From: Alphaproteobacteria bacterium
Lineage (GTDB): Bacteria; Myxococcota_A; UBA796; UBA2385
NCBI GenBank assembly: GCA_020632755.1
Contig: JACKEY010000021.1
Span: forward strand, 18,980-82,979
Direction: 5' to 3'
Length of the DNA: 64,000 bases
The notes below the pieces were generated by a model that was given only the letters and a program-made list of their open reading frames with translations, was not told the origin of the DNA and ran no database searches. A program made the translations under genes and the position numbers. Below, piece by piece: positions 8,499-17,413 of this stretch. How positions within the stretch are numbered: the first letter of the stretch is position 1; every line of letters begins with the position of its first letter.

Positions 8499-8534
8499 CG
8501 GCCTTCCCCACCCCCCGCTCCCCGAGGAGATCCC

Positions 8535-9062
8535 ATGCGCAGTCCCTCCCTCCTGATGCTCGCCGGCGCCCTGGCGCTGAGCGCCGGCAGCCTCGTCGGC
8601 TGCGGCGACAAGGACGGCGACACCGGCGTCGGAGACGACGGCGACTCCAAGGACGACGCCAACCTCGCCACCGCCCAGGCCCTGTGGACCGAGATCGACG
8701 GCTACGAAGGCTGGTCGCAGACCGCCGACTGGATCGGCATCCAGCCGAGCGTCGACGGCACCCACGGCGACTACGTCCAGATCTGGGCCAACACCACCGC
8801 CTACGGCACCATCACCGGCGGCGGCGGCGGCGACATGCCCGACGGCGCGGTGCTGGTGAAGGAAGGCTACGACGACGAGACCGGCAGCACCCTGACCGGC
8901 ATCACCGTCATGAAGAAGGTGGACGGCTTCGACGCCGACAACGGCGACTGGTTCTGGGCCAAGTACCAGGCCGACGGGACCATCGAGCTCTACGGCTCGG
9001 TCAGCGGCTGCAGCGGCTGCCACAGCTCGGGCCAGGACTACGTCCAGTTCGAGACCTGGTGA
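8535..9062 (+). CDS. Cytochrome P460-like heme lipoprotein
   Basis: A 175-aa protein with lipobox LVGC (Cys23), an Asp/Gly-rich linker and one domain ending in CSGCH (159-163) followed by a DYV segment. That is the arrangement of the c-heme site in cytochrome P460 / P460-domain proteins. Such proteins bind one covalently attached heme in the periplasm; their partners vary. A GGAG ribosome site precedes the ATG. The substrate cannot be told, and the gene is isolated from known nitrogen-oxide genes here. Confidence 0.7.
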   Translation: MRSPSLLMLAGALALSAGSLVGCGDKDGDTGVGDDGDSKDDANLATAQALWTEIDGYEGWSQTADWIGIQPSVDGTHGDYVQIWANTTAYGTITGGGGGDMPDGAVLVKEGYDDETGSTLTGITVMKKVDGFDADNGDWFWAKYQADGTIELYGSVSGCSGCHSSGQDYVQFETW

Positions 9063-9070
9063 GCGCGGAC

Positions 9071-9096
9071 GCTCTCCCGGGGTCGCCCGGGAGAGC
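9071..9096. terminator. Perfect 11-bp hairpin between convergent genes
   Basis: GCTCTCCCGGG, loop GTCG, then the exact complement. It sits 8 bases after the P460-like gene and 11 bases before the end of the convergent beta-barrel gene, so it can serve both strands. Confidence 0.75.
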
Positions 9097-9107
9097 CGCC
9101 AGCCGGC

Positions 9108-10010
9108 TCAGCTCTCGGACTTGCCGAACACGAAGCTCGCCCGCAGGCGGCCCGTGTAGAACTGCGCCCGGGCGAAGTTCGGGTCGCCGCCGCCGGACTC
9201 TTCTTCGGTGGTCGGGCTGAAGTTGTAGGGCGCCGCGTAGAACTCGCCGGCCCACTGGAAGTGCTCGCCGAGCTTGCCCTGCACGCCCAGGCTGCTGCTC
9301 AGGCCGATGTAGGGGCTCAGGTTGTTGCCGACCAGCCCGTCGTCGCCGATGTAGAAGAAGGTGCTCGCGTCGGTGATTCCGACGGCCAGGTACGGGTTCA
9401 CCTTGGGCGTCGAGAAGCCGAGCATCACGTCGAAGCCGAAGGTGCTGCCCAGGTACAGATCGTCGACCGCGGGATCGCCCTCGACGAAGGGCGTGGCGAT
9501 CTCGCCGATGGTCTTCTGCATCGTGTAGTGGAACCGGCCACCCCACTCGAAGCCCGTGCCCTCGGCCGGCAGACCGAAGCCCAGCTCGCCGCTGGTGATC
9601 ACGTTGCGCGTGCCGGCGAAGGTGACCGGCGGCACGTACCCGGCACCCGCGTAGATCGCGACGGGACCGAGCTTGGGGAAGGTGAAGATGCCGCGCAGCC
9701 GCGGGGCGATCGGCGTCTTGTTCGTGTCTTCGGTCTTGCCGTAGGACAGCACCAGGCGGCGCTTGCAGCCCAGCGGGGGGATGCCCAGCACGTCGACGCC
9801 CAGCGAGCCGCGGCCCGCGCTGTGGGGCACGACCGAGTGGATGGGCGACAGGGTGGTCGCCAGGGCGAAGTAGTTCTGCAGGTAGTCCTGCTGGGCCTGC
9901 TCGTTGTAGCCCTCGGGGGCGCCCTGGGCGGCGAGCTCCTGGCAGGCCTCGTCGACGTAGGCGTGGGCGGGGGCCGAGGCGAGCAACAGGGCGGCGGCGG
10001 CGGTGAGCAT
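9108..10010 (-). CDS. Outer-membrane beta-barrel protein, hypothetical
   Basis: A 300-aa protein with a cleavable signal peptide (ending APAHA before YVDEACQE). It has alternating polar/aromatic strands throughout and ends in an amphipathic strand, as outer-membrane barrels do. ATG at 10010 has GGAG five bases upstream. A longer form from GTG at 10058 would overlap the stop of the upstream cytochrome gene and also has a GGAG. The two genes form an operon. Function unknown; the pairing with a heme-c lipoprotein hints at an envelope redox or transport role (inference). Confidence 0.7.
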   Translation of the reverse strand: MLTAAAALLLASAPAHAYVDEACQELAAQGAPEGYNEQAQQDYLQNYFALATTLSPIHSVVPHSAGRGSLGVDVLGIPPLGCKRRLVLSYGKTEDTNKTPIAPRLRGIFTFPKLGPVAIYAGAGYVPPVTFAGTRNVITSGELGFGLPAEGTGFEWGGRFHYTMQKTIGEIATPFVEGDPAVDDLYLGSTFGFDVMLGFSTPKVNPYLAVGITDASTFFYIGDDGLVGNNLSPYIGLSSSLGVQGKLGEHFQWAGEFYAAPYNFSPTTEEESGGGDPNFARAQFYTGRLRASFVFGKSES

Positions 10011-10050
10011 GCGGGCTCCGGTCAGCGGGAGGGAGAAGGAGGGGGAACGC

Positions 10051-10458
10051 TCACTCACAGGCGGCTCCGTCGTCGATCCAGGTCGCGATGAGGTCGATGT
10101 TGTCCTGGCTCATGCCACCACCGGGGGGCATCGCGTCGCCGTAGGTGCCGGTCTCGGCCACCTTGTGCCACAGCACGCTGGCGCTGCTGTCGCCGGCGGA
10201 CACGAGCTCGGCGGCGTAGCCGTCGGCGGTCACGCCCACGAGCGCGCCACAGGGGTCGGTCTCCAGGTCCAGGTTGCCGAAGGACGGCGCCGAGGCGGCC
10301 GAGTGGCAGGTCAGGCACTGGGCCGCGAAGATCTCCTGGACACCGTCCCAGCCTTCGGCCGAGACGACCAGCTCTTCGGTGGGAAAGACGGTGTCGTCGC
10401 AGCCGCCGGCGAGCAGCGCGGCGAGCGGCAGCAGGAAGAGGGGGGTGGACCGTTGCAC
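10051..10458 (-). CDS. Single-heme cytochrome c-like lipoprotein
   Basis: A 135-aa protein with lipobox LAGGC (Cys20), a heme-attachment motif CLTCH (48-52) and a C-terminal MPPGGG segment that could supply the distal methionine. This matches small planctomycete-type cytochrome c (PSCyt1-like) domains. GTG start with GGAG five bases upstream. It lies immediately upstream of the beta-barrel gene. Probable role: periplasmic electron transfer, partner unknown. Confidence 0.72.
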   Translation of the reverse strand: MQRSTPLFLLPLAALLAGGCDDTVFPTEELVVSAEGWDGVQEIFAAQCLTCHSAASAPSFGNLDLETDPCGALVGVTADGYAAELVSAGDSSASVLWHKVAETGTYGDAMPPGGGMSQDNIDLIATWIDDGAACE

Positions 10459-10577
10459 GTCGACTCCGTGTGGGGGTGCGGGCGCGGCAGAGCGTAGTCG
10501 AGGCCGGGCCGGGCTGCCGCCCGATACCCCACGACCGCGACAGTTGCGCCGGCACGCCCATCCCCCGACCGCGGTGC

Positions 10578-10583
10578 TACGTT
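10578..10583 (+). promoter_or_regulatory. TACGTT -10-like element
   Basis: TACGTT lies 34 bases upstream of the FG-GAP lipoprotein ATG. It is part of the TAnnnT series seen before several genes here. No clear -35. Confidence 0.35.
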
Positions 10584-10616
10584 GCGTGAGCGTCCCTTCC
10601 CCGCGGTCTCTTGCGC

Positions 10617-12440
10617 ATGCAGCAGCTCCTCCGCCCCTCCCGGTCCGTGCCCGTCGGCCTCCTGCTGGCCGGCCTCCTCCCCGGCTGCAGCCAGGAAGGC
10701 TGGTGCGAGCGGTTCAACCTGGCCTGCGATCTCGGCGGCGAGGTCTCCCTCGACGACCCGATCGACGAAGACGGCGACATCTGGGAAGCCGGCGCCGACT
10801 GCGACGACACCGACCCCCTCATCCACCCCTCGGCGGAAGAGGTCTGCGACGGCATCGACAACAACTGCGACGGCCAGATCGACGAAGGCACCTCCGGCAT
10901 CCAGACCTGGTACATCGACCAGGACTTCGACGGCTACGGCAGCGACAGCTCCACGGTCGAAGCCTGCGAAGGCCCGACCGGCTTCGTGCTGCAGGACGGC
11001 GACTGCGCCCCCAGCAATCCCGCGGTGAACCCCGGCGCCACCGAGCGCTGCGGGGACGGCGTCGACAACGACTGCAACGACGACGCCGACATCTGCTACC
11101 ACAGCGGCAAGCTGCGCCCCGACGACGCCGAGATCGCCGTGCTGGCCAGCGCGAGCGAGGCCGTCGGCCTGGGCGGCCGCCTGACCGTCGGCCCCGACCC
11201 CAGCGGCACCAGCAGCCGCAGCCTGGCGCTGGCCATGGGCGCGCCGACCTGGGACGGCGACTCCGGCGGCGTCTGGATGACCGGCGCCGGCGAGTTCTTC
11301 TTCACGACCACCGGCACCTTCTCGATCGGCTCGGTCTCGCGTGAGCTGACCGGCATGCCCCGCGGCTGGCTGGTGGGCAGCGCCCTGGCCCTGCCCGGCG
11401 ACGTCGACGGTGACGGCTACAAGGACCTGGCCGTCGGCATGCCCGGCGCCCGCTGGGGCGAGACGGGCGAAGGCGCGGTCCTGGTCACGCACGGCCCGAC
11501 CGCCACCGGCTCGGGCCGGGACACCAGCGAAGACCGGTTCCTGCTGGGGGCCGAGGCCGACGCCCGCATGGGGACCGCCGTGGCCGGCGTGCCCTCGCCG
11601 CTCGGCGGCACCCCCCACGGCATCCTGGCCGGGGCCCCCGGCGCGTCGGACGGCCGCGGCGCCGTGGTGCTGATGTTCGAAGAAGCCGAGGGCTTCCTGG
11701 AGCCCGGCGACGCCTTCCTCCGCATCCGCGGGGGCGACGACGACGTCGGCCTGGGCGAGCAGGTCGCCGGTGGCGACATCGACGGCGACGGCGTGGGCGA
11801 CCTGATCGTCGCGTCGGTCGAGTCCAGCCGGGTCTACGTCTTCCTGGCCCCCCACGAGCCCGGCGAAGGCGACGTCGAGCACGCCACCGCCACCCTGACG
11901 GGCGACGCCGCCGACGCCCTGGGCACGGCGATGGCCGTGGTCTCGGACCTGGACGGCGACGGCAACGACGAGCTGCTGCTCGGCGGTCCCGGACGCGACG
12001 ACAGCGCCGGCGCCGCCTGGTTGGTGGGCGGCGGGCGCGAGATCGGCGGCAGCGCAGCCATCGACGACGTGGCCTGGGCCAGCTGGTCCAGCGACCAGCC
12101 GGGCGCGATGCTCGGCGCCGCCGTCGCCGGGGCCGGGCGGTTCACCAGCAGCAGTCGGCGCGGCATCGTGCTCGGCGCTCCCGGCACCGACCGGGACGAC
12201 GGCGTGTCCGAGGCCGTCGGCGCAGCCTGGATCATCACCGAGCTCGACGGCGGCGCGACCGAGCTGTCCGGTGTCGACGACGCCTTCGGCCTGTTCACCG
12301 GCGAGAGCGCCAACAGCCGGGCCGGCTCGGCGGTGGCGGTGGTCAGCGACCTCGACAGCAACAACGTCGACGAGATCGTCATCGGCATCCCCGGCGCGGG
12401 CTCCGGCCAGGTCGTGATGCTCAAGGCGCCCGGGCGCTGA
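10617..12440 (+). CDS. Lipoprotein with MopE-type metal-binding motifs and FG-GAP repeats
   Basis: A 607-aa surface-type protein with lipobox LLPGC (Cys24). Residues about 50-170 contain two MopE-like units (DCDDTDP ... CDGIDNNCDGQIDEG, and DGDC ... CGDGVDNDCN), a motif named for a copper-binding Methylococcus protein and common in myxobacteria. The rest is a predicted integrin-type beta-propeller with FG-GAP calcium loops such as DVDGDGYKDLAVG, DIDGDGVGDLIVA and DLDGDGNDELLLG. Exact function is unknown. An in-frame TTG six bases earlier is an alternative start. It ends three bases from the convergent lipoprotein gene. Confidence 0.85.
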   Translation: MQQLLRPSRSVPVGLLLAGLLPGCSQEGWCERFNLACDLGGEVSLDDPIDEDGDIWEAGADCDDTDPLIHPSAEEVCDGIDNNCDGQIDEGTSGIQTWYIDQDFDGYGSDSSTVEACEGPTGFVLQDGDCAPSNPAVNPGATERCGDGVDNDCNDDADICYHSGKLRPDDAEIAVLASASEAVGLGGRLTVGPDPSGTSSRSLALAMGAPTWDGDSGGVWMTGAGEFFFTTTGTFSIGSVSRELTGMPRGWLVGSALALPGDVDGDGYKDLAVGMPGARWGETGEGAVLVTHGPTATGSGRDTSEDRFLLGAEADARMGTAVAGVPSPLGGTPHGILAGAPGASDGRGAVVLMFEEAEGFLEPGDAFLRIRGGDDDVGLGEQVAGGDIDGDGVGDLIVASVESSRVYVFLAPHEPGEGDVEHATATLTGDAADALGTAMAVVSDLDGDGNDELLLGGPGRDDSAGAAWLVGGGREIGGSAAIDDVAWASWSSDQPGAMLGAAVAGAGRFTSSSRRGIVLGAPGTDRDDGVSEAVGAAWIITELDGGATELSGVDDAFGLFTGESANSRAGSAVAVVSDLDSNNVDEIVIGIPGAGSGQVVMLKAPGR

Positions 12441-12449
12441 CCCTCAGCG
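12435..12449. terminator. Hairpin built from two convergent stop codons
   Basis: CGCTGA-CCC-TCAGCG. The TGA stop of the FG-GAP gene pairs with the stop of the convergent lipoprotein gene in a 6-bp stem with a 3-base loop. Terminator function is weakly supported because there is no U-tract. Confidence 0.35.
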
Positions 12450-13298
12450 GACGACGACGGCCTGGTCGTAGACCGCGAGCCCGCCGTCGCGGTCGTCGAA
12501 CACGACCCAGACATGGCCCTCGCCGGCGGCCGCGGGCGCCTCCAGGAACAGCCGCACCTGCTCGTCTTCGCACTTGACCTTGCGGTCGTCGAACTGGCCG
12601 GCGGTGGTCACGGGGAAGGCGTAGACGCTCTCGCCGTTCGGATCCCGGCACTGGAAGATCAGGTCGATGATGCCGCCGGCGCGCACGTTGATGGCGTCGG
12701 TGAGCGCCTCGGGGAACCGCGCGTCGAACTCGGGGTTGACGTTGCGCAGGCCGGGGTCGCGGTTGCTGACCGGGTAGGCGCGGGTCGCCAGCGCCACCCC
12801 CTCCATCGGCAGGTTCGCCAGCCACAGGTCCGGCCGGGCCAGCTCGGCGGCGATCTCCTCGTCGATGCCCCGGGCGTCCATCCCGGCGCGCACCCGCTCG
12901 AACTGGGGGCAGAGCCCCTCTTCGCAGGCCAGCAGGAACACCTGCACGGTCACGCGGTCGGCGTCGTCGGGGAAGTAGTTCCAGGCTTGCGAGGGGATCT
13001 CGCGCGCGGTCGAGAACCGGCCGCCGGACCCCGTGCCGATGGTGACCCACTCCTCGAGCTCGGACGCGAACAGCGGCTCGGCGCAGGTCTCGTCGTCGAC
13101 GTACAGGCAGGTCCAGAACATCACCTCGATGTCGCTGGGGTCGCCGTCGGGGTCCGCGATGTAGGCGTCGGCCTCGACCCGCTCGCCGGGCAGCGCCTCG
13201 GCGGGGTCGGTCGTGATGGTGACCACGCGCAGCTCGTCGATGGACGTGGGCTCCCAGCCCGTCGCGCCACAGCCGAAGGCCAGCAGGGGAAGGAGCAT
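12444..13298 (-). CDS. Lipoprotein partner of TonB-dependent receptor
   Basis: A 284-aa protein with a very short signal (MLLPLLAFGC, lipidated Cys10) and an all-beta-looking mature part: an N-terminal Ig-like stretch on divalent-ion-friendly Asp clusters (ADPDGDPSD), then unrecognised sequence. Its ATG overlaps the receptor stop by one base (TGATG), so translation is coupled. A surface lipoprotein that captures ligand for the receptor is the simplest reading (inference). No named family recognised. Confidence 0.75.
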   Translation of the reverse strand: MLLPLLAFGCGATGWEPTSIDELRVVTITTDPAEALPGERVEADAYIADPDGDPSDIEVMFWTCLYVDDETCAEPLFASELEEWVTIGTGSGGRFSTAREIPSQAWNYFPDDADRVTVQVFLLACEEGLCPQFERVRAGMDARGIDEEIAAELARPDLWLANLPMEGVALATRAYPVSNRDPGLRNVNPEFDARFPEALTDAINVRAGGIIDLIFQCRDPNGESVYAFPVTTAGQFDDRKVKCEDEQVRLFLEAPAAAGEGHVWVVFDDRDGGLAVYDQAVVVR

Positions 13299-16200
13299 CA
13301 CCACTGGGCCTCCAGGCCGAAGGCCGGCAGGATCGGCAGGCCGTACACGGGGATCTCCAGGCTGTAGTCGGGCGAGAAGTTCAGCAGCTCGACGTTGCGG
13401 CGGTTCGTGATGTTCTGGATGTCGAAGTACAGCGTGAGCGCCCAGGTCCGGTATGTCCACTGCTTGTCGACGCGGACGTCGAGCGCCCACCAGGTCGGCA
13501 TGCGCGCGACGTTGCTCTCGGCGAAGACCGGCAGCCAGGTCTGCTCGTCCAGGTCGTAGAAGCTGTTGACGATGGGCGTGTAGGGGTTGCCCGAGGTCAA
13601 CCGGAAGCGCCCGCCGGCCCGCCAGCCGCGGGGCAGCACCCGCGAGCCCGACAGGGTCAGCATCACCGGCTGGTCGTACTGGAACAGCCCCGGCTCCTGG
13701 CCCTCGCGCTCGATGCGGGTGGCTCGCGACAGGGTCAGCGCGACGAAGGCGAAGGTGCGCTTGTCCTCGTAGCGGGACAGCAGCTCCAGGCCGTAGGCCT
13801 TGCCGGTGCCTTCGTTGTCGTAGGGGTCGGTGTCGTAGGGCGCCATCGGCGGCGGCGCGAGCTCGAAGGTGAACCGGTTGTCCAGGCCCACGACCAGCTG
13901 GCTGAGCGCCGAGTAGTAGATGGTGCCCTCGAGCGACAGGCCCGGGAAGAACTCGTGCTGGGCGCCCACGCTGAGCTGGATGGCCGACTCGGGGCCCAGG
14001 TCGGGGTTGCCGTTGCTGGACTCCAGCGTCTCGCGCAGCAGCGGGAACTGGCTGTAGCGCCCGACGCCGCCGTTGAGCACGGTGCCGTTCGGCAGCTCGG
14101 CCCGCATGCGGAACCGCGGGTCCACCGTGAGCGCGAACCAGCCCTCGTCCGTGCTCATCCAGTCGATGCGCACGCCGGGGGTGCCCTGCAGCCAGCCGAT
14201 GCTCTGGGTCTGCTCCAGGTACAGGCCGGGCCGCAGCACGCGCACGTCGCCCTCTTCGGGGTCGGCGTAGGGGAAGAAGCCGTCCAGGTCGTCCAGCGCG
14301 TACTTGAAGTCCTCGCGGCTGCTCTCGAAGTCCATGCCCATGCGCCAGCCGACCACGCCACCCTCGGGGACCGGGCGGGTCACCTCGAACCGAAGCTGCT
14401 CGCGCTGGATCTGCTCGTAGGCCTCCTGGCTGCCCTGGTACTCGGCCTGGGTCGCCTCGGGGCCGGCCATGAACGACAGCTCGCTCTCCCAGCCCTTGCC
14501 CAGCACGTGGTTCCAGCCGACCCGGCCCTTGACGAAGCCGCTGCGGATCTTGCTGGTCGTGTTGTCGCCGTCGCCGTCGAGCTCGGTGAAGGTGAACCGG
14601 TCGTCGCTGAACAGGGCCATCAGGTCGACGCTGCTGCCGCGATCGTCGACATAGAGCCCGCGCAGCTGGCCGTCGGTGAAGGCAGGCAGCCGCAGGCTGT
14701 AGCTGGGGTCGATGTTCACCAGCGGGCCCAGGATGGCGTCGATGTAGGACCGCCGGATGGCGCCCGTCAGGGTCCAGTGGTCGCTGAGCTTCTGTGTGTG
14801 GAAGACGCTGGCCTGGAACAGGTCCAGGCTGGCCTTGCCGTGGCTGCGCTCGGCCAGCTCGGCGCGCGGGATCAGGTCGACGACGCCGCCCAGGTGCCGG
14901 CCGTAGCGCACGCCATAGGTGCCGGGCAGGAACCGGACCTCGTCGAGCAGATCGCTCGGCAGCACGGTCGACAGGCCGCCGAAGTGGAAGACCAGCGGCA
15001 GCCGCGCGCCGCCCAGGTAGAAGCCGCTGGCGTCGCTCGGCGTGCCGCGGACCAGCAGCGCCCCCGTCGAGAAGGGCGTGCGAGCCACGCCGGGCTGGGT
15101 CTGCACGGCGCGCACGATGTCGCCGCCCGTGCCGGGCATGTACCGGACCTGGCTGGCGTCCAGTCGTCGCTCGGTGATCTCCGGCGGCAGCCGGAAGCCG
15201 ATGATCTCCATGGTCTCGTCGGCCGAGGTCGACTCCCACGGGCGCAGCGGCGCCAGCCAGAAGGTCAGCGACACGACCTCGCCGGCCGCGACCTCGACGT
15301 CCAGCGGGTCGGCCTCGAAGCCCGGGGACGACGCCACCACCTGCCAGCTTCCGGGGTCGAGCCCGGCCAGCACGAAGCGGCCGTCGGCGTCGGTGCTGAC
15401 CGTCACCGCGGCGTCTTCGCGCAGGACCACCTCGGCGTCGGGGGCCTCGGCGGCTCCTGCCTCTCCGGCGCCCTCCTCTCCCGCGCCCTCCTCGCCCGCG
15501 CCCTCCTCGCCCGCGCCCTCTTCTCCCGGGCCCTCCTCTCCCGCGCCCTCCTCCGCCGGCGCCCCGTCGGTCACCAGCACGAAGGGCGTGGCGACGATGG
15601 TGGCCCCGACGACCGGGTCGCGCGTTCCGGCCTGGCGGACGACGCCCTCGACCCCGACCGTCGCGACGACGTCGAGGGAGAACAACATCCGGTACTGCAG
15701 GACCATCGGGACCGCGCGGCCGTCGGCGTCCAGGGCCGGCGTGAACTGCAGGCCGAAGGCCGCTTCCAGCGCGCTGCCCTCGAAGACCGGGTCGCTGGAC
15801 TGCAGGACCGACGCGTCCAGCACCAGGCCGAGCTCGGACAGGGCCAGCTCCAGCAGCACCGAGCCCTCGAGACCGGCCTCGCGGGCGCTCTCCGGGTAGG
15901 GCGGCGGGGGGGCCAGCCGGACCTGCGGCAGGGTCGTGCCGTCGTCTTCCGGCGGGGGAGCGCCAGACGCGGGTCCCGGCTCGGGGGTCGGCAGCGCGGC
16001 CGGAGCGCCGGGCTGGGGAAGCGCGGCCGGAGCGCCCGGCTCGGGGCTGTCGGTCGGGGGAGGGTCGAGCTCGGTCGGGGGAGGCGCGTCCGGTCCGGGA
16101 GGAGGAGGCGCGTCCGCAGGAGGCGGGGACTCGCCCGACGGAGGCGGGGACTCGTCCGAAGGAGGCGGGGTCTCGGCCGAGGCAGGCGGGGTCTCGGCCG

Positions 16201-16303
16201 AGGCAGGCGGCGTCTCGTCCGCGGGCGCATCGCCCTCGCCCACAGCGGGAGCCTGGGCCCTTGCAGGTCCGCAGAGGGCGACGAGAGCGATGGCAGCAAG
16301 CAT
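13298..16303 (-). CDS. TonB C-terminal domain fused to a TonB-dependent receptor
   Basis: A 1001-aa protein. Order of parts: signal peptide (about 1-16), a Pro/Ser/Glu-rich linker (20-125), a TonB_C-like domain (about 125-210, with PPYPESAREAGLEGSVLLEL), and a carboxypeptidase-regulatory-like domain interrupted by a Glu-Glu-Gly-Ala-Gly repeat insert. A plug domain (from about 370, with GGDIVRAVQTQPGV and LVRGTPSD) and a 22-strand-type barrel ending in an aromatic residue (Trp) follow. Receptors of this class import bulky ligands using TonB energy. Carrying its own TonB-like domain on the periplasmic side is unusual but occurs in myxobacteria. The downstream lipoprotein overlaps by one base. 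Confidence 0.88.
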   Translation of the reverse strand: MLAAIALVALCGPARAQAPAVGEGDAPADETPPASAETPPASAETPPPSDESPPPSGESPPPADAPPPPGPDAPPPTELDPPPTDSPEPGAPAALPQPGAPAALPTPEPGPASGAPPPEDDGTTLPQVRLAPPPPYPESAREAGLEGSVLLELALSELGLVLDASVLQSSDPVFEGSALEAAFGLQFTPALDADGRAVPMVLQYRMLFSLDVVATVGVEGVVRQAGTRDPVVGATIVATPFVLVTDGAPAEEGAGEEGPGEEGAGEEGAGEEGAGEEGAGEAGAAEAPDAEVVLREDAAVTVSTDADGRFVLAGLDPGSWQVVASSPGFEADPLDVEVAAGEVVSLTFWLAPLRPWESTSADETMEIIGFRLPPEITERRLDASQVRYMPGTGGDIVRAVQTQPGVARTPFSTGALLVRGTPSDASGFYLGGARLPLVFHFGGLSTVLPSDLLDEVRFLPGTYGVRYGRHLGGVVDLIPRAELAERSHGKASLDLFQASVFHTQKLSDHWTLTGAIRRSYIDAILGPLVNIDPSYSLRLPAFTDGQLRGLYVDDRGSSVDLMALFSDDRFTFTELDGDGDNTTSKIRSGFVKGRVGWNHVLGKGWESELSFMAGPEATQAEYQGSQEAYEQIQREQLRFEVTRPVPEGGVVGWRMGMDFESSREDFKYALDDLDGFFPYADPEEGDVRVLRPGLYLEQTQSIGWLQGTPGVRIDWMSTDEGWFALTVDPRFRMRAELPNGTVLNGGVGRYSQFPLLRETLESSNGNPDLGPESAIQLSVGAQHEFFPGLSLEGTIYYSALSQLVVGLDNRFTFELAPPPMAPYDTDPYDNEGTGKAYGLELLSRYEDKRTFAFVALTLSRATRIEREGQEPGLFQYDQPVMLTLSGSRVLPRGWRAGGRFRLTSGNPYTPIVNSFYDLDEQTWLPVFAESNVARMPTWWALDVRVDKQWTYRTWALTLYFDIQNITNRRNVELLNFSPDYSLEIPVYGLPILPAFGLEAQW
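15471..15545. repeat. Five 15-bp tandem repeats inside the receptor gene
   Basis: Unit CCCTCCTCTCCCGCG (plus strand) repeated in phase. It encodes repeated Glu-Glu-Gly-Ala-Gly on the minus strand inside the regulatory-like domain. Copy number may vary without shifting the frame. Confidence 0.75.
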
Positions 16304-16447
16304 CGGCAGCAGGGATCCGAGAGGTCAGCGGCCCGTGAAGAATGGCACAGGCACGCCGCGCCCGCTGCCGCCTACCCCGTTGGTCCGGCCGCGGGGAAGG
16401 ACCACTCGTCGCGGGCGGCCGCTCGGGGACCGTGTCACACTGCCGCC

Positions 16448-17413
16448 GTGCCGATCCTCGCCGCCATGCTGCTGCTCGCCTGCGCCGACGGACCCGCTGC
16501 CGACGGACCCGCCGTCGACGGGGCGGGTTCCGACGGCGGCGCGACCGACGCGGGGGCCGACGGCGGCACCGACAGCGCGACCGACGGCGCCACCGACGGC
16601 GCCACCGACGGCGACACCGACGGCGTCGCTCCGCTGGAGCCCGTGTGGACCGTGGAAGAGGTCGGCGCGCAGATGCTGGCCGCGGCCGACGGCGGCATCG
16701 CCGAGCCCGCCACCGTGCGGGGTCTGTTCGTGGACCGGGTCGTCGACCGGGCCGGGGACTGCTTCTCGGTCGATCGGGTGGAAGGCTCGTCCCTGACGGC
16801 CGCCTGGGAGGGCGACTGCCAGGACGCCGACGGCAACCACTACGACGGGGGCTGGCTCTACTCCGAAGAGCTGATGCCGACCGGGGTGTGGCTGGTGTCG
16901 CTGCTGTCGAGCTTCCAGGTGGCGGACGCCGACGGCGAGACGTGGACCAGCGGCGGCACCCTGACCATCAGCAGCCGGCGCATCGAGGGCGGGCAGAGCG
17001 AGGTCTCGGCCACCATGGGCGGCACCTACCAGCTCGACGACCAGGTCGGCTGGCTGGACGAGGGGGCCGGGACCGGGCTGGAGTACCTGGTCATCGGCCT
17101 GGAGGAGGGGCCGGTCGTGGTGCTCGACGGCGGTCTCAGCCTGGGCGACGAGACCTTCCTGTACTTCGACGGTTTGCTCTGGGCGGCCCAGGACTGCACC
17201 GAAGGCGTCGGCGGCGCCCTCGAGCTGCGGGACCCGTCGACGGGCTGGTGGCGCCTGGACTTCGGCGAGCGCTGCGCCCCCTGCGCCCGTGCCAGCTGGC
17301 TGGGCGAGGATCGCGGCGAGGTCTGCATCGGCGGCGCGCTCTCCACGTCCTTCGGCGACGCGGCAGGCGCGCTGCTGGCGGCCACCCCGGCCGTCGACTC
17401 GGCGGTGCCATGA
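16448..17413 (+). CDS. Lipoprotein with Asp/Gly/Thr linker, first gene of DUF1549/DUF1501 operon
   Basis: A 321-aa protein from GTG at 16448. Very short signal with lipobox LLLAC (Cys13), then a low-complexity linker (repeated DGATDG / DGDTDG) and a mature domain with paired cysteines (CFSV, CQDA, CTEG, CAPCA). Family not recognised. Its stop overlaps the ATG of the DUF1549-like gene by four bases, so the two act together. The ATG at 16466 would leave too short a signal peptide. Confidence 0.72.
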   Translation: MPILAAMLLLACADGPAADGPAVDGAGSDGGATDAGADGGTDSATDGATDGATDGDTDGVAPLEPVWTVEEVGAQMLAAADGGIAEPATVRGLFVDRVVDRAGDCFSVDRVEGSSLTAAWEGDCQDADGNHYDGGWLYSEELMPTGVWLVSLLSSFQVADADGETWTSGGTLTISSRRIEGGQSEVSATMGGTYQLDDQVGWLDEGAGTGLEYLVIGLEEGPVVVLDGGLSLGDETFLYFDGLLWAAQDCTEGVGGALELRDPSTGWWRLDFGERCAPCARASWLGEDRGEVCIGGALSTSFGDAAGALLAATPAVDSAVP

